Below the pieces are notes generated by a model. The model did no database searches, was not told where the DNA came from, and was given only the letters and a program-made list of their open reading frames with translations. DNA of 64,000 bases, taken from Echinicola sp. 20G. Its GTDB lineage: Bacteria; Bacteroidota; Bacteroidia; Cytophagales; Cyclobacteriaceae. A program made the position numbers and the translations under genes. The stretch covers positions 437,001 to 501,000 of the forward strand of contig NZ_AP024154.1 in the NCBI RefSeq assembly GCF_015533855.1, given 5' to 3'. Within the stretch, counting starts at the first letter, position 1; the number at the start of each line of letters is the position of its first letter. This document shows, in pieces, positions 12,048-19,503 of this stretch.

Positions 12048-13262
12048 TTACTGCAAATATCGCAACATCGCCTCTACCAAATAATAGTCCCCATAGGTAA
12101 GTGGCACATCAATCTCAGAATTTTCAGGAATATGCCCTACACCATGCTTTAATAAAAACCCACCGTTGGTTCCTTCCGCCGCAATATATTCTGGACCTGT
12201 TAAAGTATTGATCATTTGCTTCGCATCTTGGCCATACTTTTCTGCTTTACCTGCTTCTACATATTCCGCTAATTCCAATAATGCAGAAGCCATAATGGCC
12301 CCCGCAGAGGAATCTCTCAACTCATCGGGAATATTGGGGGCATCAAAATCCCAGTAAGGGACTTTATCTTCAGGCATGTTTGGATGATTTAACACAAAGT
12401 CTGCAATGGCCACTGCCTGATCCAAATACTTTTGTTCCTTGGTTACGCGATACATTACCGTATAGCCATATAAGCCCCAAGCCTGTCCTCTGGCCCAAGC
12501 AGACTCATCCGCATAACCTTGAGCCGTTCTCTTTTTATTCACCTCACCAGTTTCGGGGTCATAGTTAAGCACATGGTAAGAGCTGTGATCTTCTCGGAAA
12601 TGATTCTTTAAAGTCGTATCGGCATGTTTGATGGCAATATCATAGTAAGTGGAATCACCTGTTGCTGCTGTAGCCCAAAAGAGTAACTCCAAATTCATCA
12701 TATTATCTATAATAACCAAAAAATCTCCCTCTTTGGAATCCCACGATTTTATTGCTCCTACTTTTTCACTAAACCTTGTCGAAAGGGACTGGGCACTTTG
12801 GATCAATATTTCTTTGTATTCAGGTTTGGGATCAAGTCTAAAGGCATTTCCAAAACTACAATACATCATAAATCCCAAATCGTGTGTGGAAGTATTGTAT
12901 TGCTCCTTTTTGAGTAAATCCAAAGCTCGGTCAGCTTCGCCTTTCAACACCTTATCAGCATTGTATTCATTTAAATAAAGTAGTGTCCCTGGATAGAATC
13001 CACTGCACCACCAGCCTGAACCGCTACCCTCAAACTTATCGGTCTTGGGGTGGTATGTTTTCGGAAACTCCCCTTCCGGCAACAAGGTCATCATATGCTT
13101 GTATTGGACAGCAGCACGGTCCAAGGCTTGGCCAATTTGATTCCCTAAACCATCAACCACCTCTGTTTCCTTCTCGATCTTATCTTTATTATTTGTGTTT
13201 TGTCCACAGCTAGCGGCCATCATTCCGGCCGTAATTAAAAAGACATACCAATGCTTTTTCAT
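12048..13262 (-). CDS. GH88 unsaturated glucuronyl hydrolase, lipoprotein
   Basis: A 404-residue lipoprotein (lipobox AASC near residue 19) of family GH88, an alpha6/alpha6 barrel that removes 4,5-unsaturated uronic acids left by polysaccharide lyases. Asp128 in DLGFMMYCSFG and Asp186 in VIIDNMMNLELL match the two catalytic aspartates of Bacillus UGL in motif and spacing. Other family marks are WCSGFYPG, ARGQAWGLYG and the C-terminal LTYGDYYLVEAMLRY. It follows the BNR_4 propeller gene in the operon. The presence of GH88 implies that a lyase acts on the same glycan, and the BNR_4 protein is the only candidate lyase in the window. Confidence 0.92.
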   Translation of the reverse strand: MKKHWYVFLITAGMMAASCGQNTNNKDKIEKETEVVDGLGNQIGQALDRAAVQYKHMMTLLPEGEFPKTYHPKTDKFEGSGSGWWCSGFYPGTLLYLNEYNADKVLKGEADRALDLLKKEQYNTSTHDLGFMMYCSFGNAFRLDPKPEYKEILIQSAQSLSTRFSEKVGAIKSWDSKEGDFLVIIDNMMNLELLFWATAATGDSTYYDIAIKHADTTLKNHFREDHSSYHVLNYDPETGEVNKKRTAQGYADESAWARGQAWGLYGYTVMYRVTKEQKYLDQAVAIADFVLNHPNMPEDKVPYWDFDAPNIPDELRDSSAGAIMASALLELAEYVEAGKAEKYGQDAKQMINTLTGPEYIAAEGTNGGFLLKHGVGHIPENSEIDVPLTYGDYYLVEAMLRYLQ

Positions 13263-13302
13263 GTTTTCTCTTTATAAATAGGTTTAACAGTATGTTGCTA
13301 AT

Positions 13303-14616
13303 TTATTTGACTTCTAATATTCTAATAGGGCTTGAACGGCCTTCAGCAAGTCCCTCACCATCTATTTGAACTACATCTTGGACGAACAGGTGAAGCTTCT
13401 TTTTGCGTTTCCATAACTCAATATCATAACTTGGTTCCCACTGCCCCACGGATGTCTGGGTCAGGTCAATCAACTCCCATTCTCCATCTCCCAAATTGGG
13501 CGAGTAGGCCATAGAGACCTTATTGCCCCGCTCTTCATCATTGAAAATGAGGTACAATGCTGTTTTGCCCCAATGCTGATCCACCAATACTTGCGGACGG
13601 GAAATAGGAATGCGCTTGGTTCCCCCTCCGCCTAAAGTAAATGAGCTCTGCCGAAATCCCGGGCTTGCCTTCTTCCACCCATCCTTATCTTTATAAACAA
13701 TCTGATACTGCGTACGGTCAGCATCATTCCAATAGGAAACAATATACGGGTGGCCTTTTTTGTCTGCATAAATGGCTGTTTGATTAATCAGACTGCTCTT
13801 CTGAGGAATTTCCCATGCATACTCAGCAGATGCTGAATTGATGGGCAAGCGATAAACTGCACCGCTGGACTTTTGCCAAGTCTTGCCTCCATCTTCAGAT
13901 TTTGCATAGGCCATATCATGGTTGGTAGATACATCCCAAGTCTCCCTCCAAACCCATGAAAGGTGAATCGTTCCTTTTAGGTCTACACATGCTTGCCAAT
14001 ATGCATTTCTTTCTCCCTCACCATCGATCAGGTTATTGTGCACCTGGCTCCATGTTTTACTTGTGAGGTCATACCTATTCATCACCATGTTACCTCGCCC
14101 GGACTCACCCGAACGATAAAAAAACACCAGATCCCCATTGGGTAAATTGTGAAATTCAGGATAGGTAACATCCTGTTCCAGCTTGCCGGTCATGGGTGTT
14201 GGTTTGCCCAGTTCAAGACTCAAAGGAGCTGTACTTTTGGCATAGTGAAGCGGGTTGTTATGATGATCCCAACTGACATGCAAAAAACCATCGCCATCCA
14301 CTGCAATGCTGATGGTATTGTGGGCATCAGCCGTGTTTCCTTTATAATCTGTTTGTTGTACTTCCCAAGAGCTACTTCCAAGTTTCCGTTTGGCCAATAC
14401 CAAGTGACTACTTGTATCATAATATGCAGTGAACTGGGTATCCTTAAAAGTGGTCACCGAGTTTCTCCTAAAAATCACCGCATTGATAGAATTATTTGCC
14501 CAACCTTCTCCCACTACAGTTTCATGGGTTTCTTGTCCAAGTGGCTGGCTTACTTTGCAGGCTGAAAAGACCCAAAGAACCCCTATCATTGCCCTGCTTA
14601 AATTTCGAATATTCAT
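13303..14616 (-). CDS. BNR_4 beta-propeller protein, candidate uronate lyase
   Basis: A 437-residue exported protein (lipoprotein-like N-terminus, VFSAC near residue 20) of the BNR_4 family (PF15892). The family motif VSWDHHNNPLHYAKS is present, followed by repeated blades with WRETWD and GGKTW segments. Seven-bladed propellers of this kind include ulvan lyases (PL24/PL25) and, as I recall, the L-rhamnose-alpha-1,4-glucuronate group GH145/PL42. The histidine-rich motif is where such lyases keep catalytic residues. With GH88 next to it, the best guess is a lyase or rhamnosidase acting on Rha-GlcA caps of arabinogalactan. A sialidase-like or binding role cannot be excluded, and family assignment needs a search. 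Confidence 0.7.
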   Translation of the reverse strand: MNIRNLSRAMIGVLWVFSACKVSQPLGQETHETVVGEGWANNSINAVIFRRNSVTTFKDTQFTAYYDTSSHLVLAKRKLGSSSWEVQQTDYKGNTADAHNTISIAVDGDGFLHVSWDHHNNPLHYAKSTAPLSLELGKPTPMTGKLEQDVTYPEFHNLPNGDLVFFYRSGESGRGNMVMNRYDLTSKTWSQVHNNLIDGEGERNAYWQACVDLKGTIHLSWVWRETWDVSTNHDMAYAKSEDGGKTWQKSSGAVYRLPINSASAEYAWEIPQKSSLINQTAIYADKKGHPYIVSYWNDADRTQYQIVYKDKDGWKKASPGFRQSSFTLGGGGTKRIPISRPQVLVDQHWGKTALYLIFNDEERGNKVSMAYSPNLGDGEWELIDLTQTSVGQWEPSYDIELWKRKKKLHLFVQDVVQIDGEGLAEGRSSPIRILEVK

Positions 14617-14655
14617 TTTACTCCTTTTCTAGCCTGTACCTAGTGTTTAAATTAA

Positions 14656-15891
14656 TTATTTTTCGGCATGGTCACGAGTGGCATCACCACCTGACCATAT
14701 TCTTTTCTGTGTCCAGTCTGTTGCTTGGTCAGACCAAAAAGTGGCATTATTTGGCAAGCCCAAAACCAAAAACACCTCAGTACAGAGGTAAAGGCTTCCA
14801 GTAGAAATATAGGGTTCAGCTACCTCAGGTTGATGGCCATAAAAACCGAGAGTCAACCATCCATCTTTATCAAACATGCTATTTTCAGCTTCCATATGTT
14901 TTCGGATGACCGCTTCCAACGCTCCCCTCACTTGGGCTGGCTTTATATTATCCGGAAGTTCCTCCCAAAGGGCAATTTGAGACAAGGACTGAAAAGCCCC
15001 AAAACGATAGGCCATTGACCTTCCGATCACTGGATAGGTGCCTTCAGGAGAAATCAACCTTTCCTGAATGGCAGCATAACGCTGGCCCCTTTTCAAGAAC
15101 AATTCAAAATCATTCCCCATGTTATTGCCATGCTCTTTAAGCACTTTCGTGATATCCAGTAGCATCGGTTGGATGACGAAACTATTGTAATAATCCCAGT
15201 GGAATTCCGGCCCATCTCCATACATGCCATCACCCAAATACCACTCTTTGTGCTTATTAATGGGATAGGCTAAGCGTACCATGTCTGCTTCGCCATCAAA
15301 CTTCAACAACGCCGCTTCCACCATCCCTGTAAACAACAGCCAATTACTGTAATAAGGAGAAATCTCTCTAGAGGATTTTAAGGCAGCGATTACATTGGCC
15401 TTGGTATCAGGAGAAAGTGGTTCCCACAGTTGCTTGGGAGCTCTCAAGAGTCCTTGCGCAAAAAATGCCGCATCTACCAAGGGTTGACCATGTTGGGTAA
15501 AATTCATAAAGTCCGGAGAATCAGGATCCGTGGCATTATGAATTGCCTTTTGGGCCAGTTCAATGTATTTGGCCCGCAGTTTTCCTTCTGTCGTATTATC
15601 TGCACCCAACTCCAACCAAGGTGCCATTCCTGAAAGGAGTCTTCCAAATGCTTCCAGATAAGTTACCTCCTCTCTACCTCCATATGCATCAGCTGTTTTT
15701 TCTACTGGCATGGTCGCCTTTAGCTGATTTTTACTTAAAGCCGTCAGGACAGGGTCTGCTATTTTGGTCAGTGTAGTGACATAATATTCCCTACTTTTTT
15801 TACCGTCATTTGTTTCTTGGGCAAAAGCTAGTTGTAATGCCCCAAGTAAAAAAACGCCAATCCCTAACAGGCTTGTTTTTAGAATTTTCAT
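14656..15891 (-). CDS. DUF2264 protein, probable GH154 beta-glucuronidase
   Basis: A 411-residue exported protein with a signal peptide (1-24, ending LAFAQ) and a DUF2264 alpha/alpha-barrel. Characteristic segments are LEAFGRLLSGMAPWLELG, YYSNWLLFTGMVEAALL, DGMYGDGPEFHWDYYNS and IGRSMAYRFGAF. From memory, DUF2264 contains the CAZy family GH154, whose described member is a beta-glucuronidase from the Bacteroides arabinogalactan system. Several Asp/Glu/His positions in the GPEFHWDYY block could form the active site. Its place between GH16 and BNR_4 genes fits removal of glucuronic acid from galactan side chains. The fold call is firm; the activity is inferred. Confidence 0.72.
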   Translation of the reverse strand: MKILKTSLLGIGVFLLGALQLAFAQETNDGKKSREYYVTTLTKIADPVLTALSKNQLKATMPVEKTADAYGGREEVTYLEAFGRLLSGMAPWLELGADNTTEGKLRAKYIELAQKAIHNATDPDSPDFMNFTQHGQPLVDAAFFAQGLLRAPKQLWEPLSPDTKANVIAALKSSREISPYYSNWLLFTGMVEAALLKFDGEADMVRLAYPINKHKEWYLGDGMYGDGPEFHWDYYNSFVIQPMLLDITKVLKEHGNNMGNDFELFLKRGQRYAAIQERLISPEGTYPVIGRSMAYRFGAFQSLSQIALWEELPDNIKPAQVRGALEAVIRKHMEAENSMFDKDGWLTLGFYGHQPEVAEPYISTGSLYLCTEVFLVLGLPNNATFWSDQATDWTQKRIWSGGDATRDHAEK

Positions 15892-15922
15892 TTTATAAGT
15901 TGTTTTGGGTTACGGACAAGCA

Positions 15923-16810
15923 CTAATCGATTTGCTGGTAAACCCGGACATAATCCACTTGATAAGTTCTTGGGAAACTAGTATTGGTTGGATCTCCACC
16001 ATTTCCTCCAATTGCCAAATTCAGTAAAATATAATGAGGCTGATGAAAAGGATTAAAACCATCTGGGTTGGTGGTTTCATTTAAATCCACCGCATTGAGC
16101 AGTTGATCATCAATATAGAGTTTGATAGATTCTTCTGTCCATACCATTTTCCAAATATGGAACTTGTTGGGCCAATCAGGGTCTTGTTTCAAGAATTGGT
16201 CAAAAGGGATTTTGCTTTCGTCCCACTGAGAAGCATAAGGTCCGCCCTCCTTTTTCCACGCTGCGTTGGCCAAAATAGTTGCTTCTCCATTTACCCTGTA
16301 GTATTCCATTATATCCACCTCACCGTTTGAAGGCCATCCCCTTGAAACACCCAATGTCCAAATGGCCGGCCACATTCCCAAGGCCGTGTCAATCTTGGCC
16401 CTTACTTCCACAATCCCATATTGAAATTCTTTCTTTCCTCGCGTATTGATACTCGCTGATGAGTACTGGGCATGTGCTTGGTTTTTGCGCCAGTCATCGC
16501 TACCTTCTTCAAATCTTTCATTTTTTACCTGCTCTCTTTTTCCTGTGATGATGAGCAAGCCATTAGCTATTTGTGCATTTTCAGCTTGATAATACTGTAA
16601 CTCATGATTTCTAACAAGTCCATTTTCATAAGACCAATAAGCTTCGTTAGGCTTTCCATCTTCCTCAAATTCCTCCTGCCACACCAGTTTGTAATCGGTA
16701 TACTTCTTCTCCACTGAGGTTCCTTGCGCATGGGCGACTGCCCCACAGCAAAATAGTCCAGCAAATAAGATTATCGCTTTAGATAGGTTATTTTGGTATA
16801 TGCTTTTCAT
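15923..16810 (-). CDS. Secreted GH16 endo-glycanase
   Basis: A 295-residue family 16 glycoside hydrolase, a beta-jelly-roll endo-acting enzyme. The catalytic motif is Glu164-Val-Asp166-Ile-Met-Glu169 in GEVDIMEYY: nucleophile, helper Asp and acid/base. Substrate-cleft tryptophans lie in MWPAIWTLG and FHIWKMVWTEE. A signal peptide ends at AHAQG. The ATG at 16810 is chosen because the upstream in-frame start would add nine residues before the signal peptide. Subfamilies of GH16 cut beta-1,3-glucan (laminarin) or beta-1,3/1,6-galactan. With the GH2, GH43 and GH97 genes around it, endo-galactanase is the better fit, but laminarinase is possible. Confidence 0.88.
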   Translation of the reverse strand: MKSIYQNNLSKAIILFAGLFCCGAVAHAQGTSVEKKYTDYKLVWQEEFEEDGKPNEAYWSYENGLVRNHELQYYQAENAQIANGLLIITGKREQVKNERFEEGSDDWRKNQAHAQYSSASINTRGKKEFQYGIVEVRAKIDTALGMWPAIWTLGVSRGWPSNGEVDIMEYYRVNGEATILANAAWKKEGGPYASQWDESKIPFDQFLKQDPDWPNKFHIWKMVWTEESIKLYIDDQLLNAVDLNETTNPDGFNPFHQPHYILLNLAIGGNGGDPTNTSFPRTYQVDYVRVYQQID

Positions 16811-16877
16811 CTTCAATTGATCATTTGCCACACACATTGGGATAGGTCATTAATTATCGTTGAGCAATTACTTTTTC

Positions 16878-17693
16878 TTAGTTCGTTGCTGACAAATCCT
16901 TTATTTTGATATCCTTGAACAACACCCCCTGTCCTTCAGATTGAAGGCCTATATAACCCTCCTTTAGCATTTGTCCGTCCACTTTCAGTTCCGGGTCAAA
17001 TCTGTGGGCTACCCCTCCGCCTATCTGAGGTTTGGTATAGCGCAAAACAGTATCTCCATTGACCAAGTGGAGAACCAAAGAATCTTCAAAAACAATCAAA
17101 TCAGCATCTACCCATTCATCCCATTTGTAGGTGGCAGAGCTCGAGTTGATACAATGTCTTGGATCCATTTCTCCTTCGAAAAAGACCTCCGTGCCTGGTG
17201 AGCACATATTTCCTGTTGGGCGTGGCACACCTTCTTCGGCCTCAGCCAGCATTTGCCATTCCACCGAAATAGGCCAATCCTGCTCTTTCAATTGGCTTTC
17301 AGGCGATTGGGAATGAAACATGACTCCACTATTGCGGTAAGTGTAGCTAGGTGCGTCCTCCAACCACTCATCTGTGAATCTGTATTTCCACTTCAGGTGA
17401 AAAGAGGAAAAAGGTTTCTCATAAAATAAATGTCCATAACGTTCATCAAAACCTTCATCATAGCCATCATACTTTACCAAGATAGCACCATCTTCTGCAC
17501 GGAAGGTATTGCGATAATTTTCTCCTGATTCATGGTGATGGATTTTAGGAATCCAGCCCTCCAAATTTTCTCCATTGAAGAGCGTTTGCCATTTTTCTTG
17601 GGAATTTTGGATTGACGATGTTTTTTGGGCTTGCGAACATGAGTTTCCCAAAATGAGGCAGCTTATAGCCGCCATAAAGAGAGCGTATTTCAT
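16878..17693 (-). CDS. DUF1080 / 3-keto-disaccharide hydrolase domain lipoprotein
   Basis: A 271-residue lipoprotein (lipobox GNSC near residue 18) with one DUF1080 (PF06439) jelly-roll domain, now often named 3-keto-disaccharide hydrolase. Typical marks are the opening WQTLFNGENLEGW, the RNSGVMFHSQ segment and the closing GYIGLQSEGQGVLFKDIKI. Related proteins cleave glycosides after C3 oxidation, or serve only as glycan-binding modules. No C3 dehydrogenase (GFO/IDH or GMC type) is in this operon. The gene follows susD directly, with about 113 bp between them. The start at 17693 is preferred to one 12 codons upstream because the lipoprotein signal begins there. Confidence 0.82.
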   Translation of the reverse strand: MKYALFMAAISCLILGNSCSQAQKTSSIQNSQEKWQTLFNGENLEGWIPKIHHHESGENYRNTFRAEDGAILVKYDGYDEGFDERYGHLFYEKPFSSFHLKWKYRFTDEWLEDAPSYTYRNSGVMFHSQSPESQLKEQDWPISVEWQMLAEAEEGVPRPTGNMCSPGTEVFFEGEMDPRHCINSSSATYKWDEWVDADLIVFEDSLVLHLVNGDTVLRYTKPQIGGGVAHRFDPELKVDGQMLKEGYIGLQSEGQGVLFKDIKIKDLSATN

Positions 17694-17806
17694 TTCTAGT
17701 TGATCTGTTGAAATCCCTAAAATAGGCATTCACAATGAATAGAAAAATTGGCTGCTTGAAGTCGTTGTAAAATTTTACCCAAGCAGCCAATACAATCTCC
17801 AATTAA

Positions 17807-19480
17807 TTAGTATCCATTGTTCTGCGTAAGTTCAGCATCCTTGTTCAAATCGATTTCTGTTTGGGGAATCGGCATCAATAGGTGATTTCCATTCAAACCA
17901 GTGGTGGTCTCTAATGCTCCTCCGGCCAATGGTGTGGTACCTGTCAACCTGGTGGCTCTATCCACCAAAGTACCCGTTCTCACCAAAGTCTTTCTCCTGT
18001 TTTCCTCAGCCAACAATTCTCTTGCCCTTTCATCCAAGATAAAATCCAAGTCTATATCCGAAGCACTTACCGTGCTGGCATTTGCGCGATCCCTTAGGAC
18101 ATTGATATCTGCTGCAGCGCCATCCAAGTTTCCTTGTTTCATCCTGGCTTCAGCTCTAAGCAGGTATGTCTCTCCTAGTCGCATGAGGATGAAATCCTTC
18201 CACATTCCCCAACCAAAATTATCCCTTTCATCGTATTGCCCCCATTTTAAAGTATATGGTACATATTTATAAATGGTATCGGCAGCGAAAATTTTCACAG
18301 TCGAGCCATCACCTAAAGTGAATTCGGCATCCACTCCGTAAGGAACTTCTTGACCTCTGATGGCATCATATCTTGCCTCAGGGTTATTAAAATACAGGGT
18401 TCTTTTCAAGTTGTACTTCGAATTCCTCATATCTGTTTCCTCGTACAGGTCATACACCACCCAATTGTTCAGTCTGATTCTGGCAATCCCCCTTCCACCT
18501 GTAGTATCGGATGGATGCATTCCAGGCAAATCATGATAAGAAGCTACCCACACTCTACGTTGTTGCGGAGCTCCGGAGCTACCTCCAGTTACATCTGTTG
18601 GGTTTTCCGCTTCCAAGACCCAAATTCCTTCGGTATTTCCCTGACTTCTTCTTTGATTCCCAAACAGGAACATGTCAGAAAAAGCATCTCCAGGGTCATT
18701 GGCCCTGACACCATACCTACCGTTCACCAAACTCAATCTACCCCCATCAATTATGGCTGTGCATTGGGCCTCAGCTGCTGCATTCTCTCCTCTTCTGAGG
18801 TAAACCTCCGCCAATAGCTGTCTGGCCATTTCTTTGTTGGCACGGCCATCTTCAGATGCTTCACCAATATTTGGCAAGAACTCAACTGCTTCCAAAAGGT
18901 CTTCCAATATCACATTGTCTACCTCAGCCACTGAAGTTCGAACAAAATCTGTTTTTGGTGCAGCCAATGGTTCTGTCAATAAAGGAACATCTCCAAAGTG
19001 CGTAACCAAGTTATGATAGGCCAATGCCCGGAAGAATTTTCCTTCTGCCCTGAAAACAGCCATTTCCTCTGATGTTACTCCAGCCACCGCTTCACCAGAA
19101 GTACTCTGGATCAACACATTGGCATTATTGATCAACCTATAATAAGCCCCCCAAATTTTCCTTGCGGCATTGTCGGTGGAATTCAATATCGCATAATCAA
19201 AATAAGGCCTAGCATCTCCATTGGAGCGGCCTGCTGGAGCCCATGCAATATCTGTCCCCAATTGCCATACACCCCGAATGGTTTGATCATCAGTGGTGGT
19301 AAACATCGTGCCGTATTGGTAGTGTAAGCCAATCACTGCTGCCTCAAAACCCAATCTGTCAGTCAATACCTCCGGTGCATAGCTGTCCAACACCTCTTCA
19401 TCCAGAAAGTCTTCGCTACAACCGGACAAAACGCCCACCAAACATAGGGCACTGAAGAATAGTTTGATATGTTTTTTCAT
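17807..19480 (-). CDS. SusD/RagB-type glycan-binding lipoprotein (locus 1)
   Basis: A 557-residue outer-membrane surface lipoprotein that captures oligosaccharides and acts as a lid on its SusC partner. The lipobox LSGC precedes SEDFLDEE, the usual SusD start. Tetratricopeptide-type helices lie around FRAEGKFFRALAYHNLV and LAEVYLRRGENAAAEAQ. The C-terminal RagB domain contains [24 protein letters not shown] and the closing LMPIPQTEIDLNKDAELTQN. The ATG at 19480 (MKKHIKLFF) is preferred, with an in-frame ATG 12 bp upstream as an alternative. It lies 23 bp after susC and should be co-transcribed. Confidence 0.95.
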   Translation of the reverse strand: MKKHIKLFFSALCLVGVLSGCSEDFLDEEVLDSYAPEVLTDRLGFEAAVIGLHYQYGTMFTTTDDQTIRGVWQLGTDIAWAPAGRSNGDARPYFDYAILNSTDNAARKIWGAYYRLINNANVLIQSTSGEAVAGVTSEEMAVFRAEGKFFRALAYHNLVTHFGDVPLLTEPLAAPKTDFVRTSVAEVDNVILEDLLEAVEFLPNIGEASEDGRANKEMARQLLAEVYLRRGENAAAEAQCTAIIDGGRLSLVNGRYGVRANDPGDAFSDMFLFGNQRRSQGNTEGIWVLEAENPTDVTGGSSGAPQQRRVWVASYHDLPGMHPSDTTGGRGIARIRLNNWVVYDLYEETDMRNSKYNLKRTLYFNNPEARYDAIRGQEVPYGVDAEFTLGDGSTVKIFAADTIYKYVPYTLKWGQYDERDNFGWGMWKDFILMRLGETYLLRAEARMKQGNLDGAAADINVLRDRANASTVSASDIDLDFILDERARELLAEENRRKTLVRTGTLVDRATRLTGTTPLAGGALETTTGLNGNHLLMPIPQTEIDLNKDAELTQNNGY

Positions 19481-19503
19481 TGGAATATTCATTTTACTGG
19501 TTA

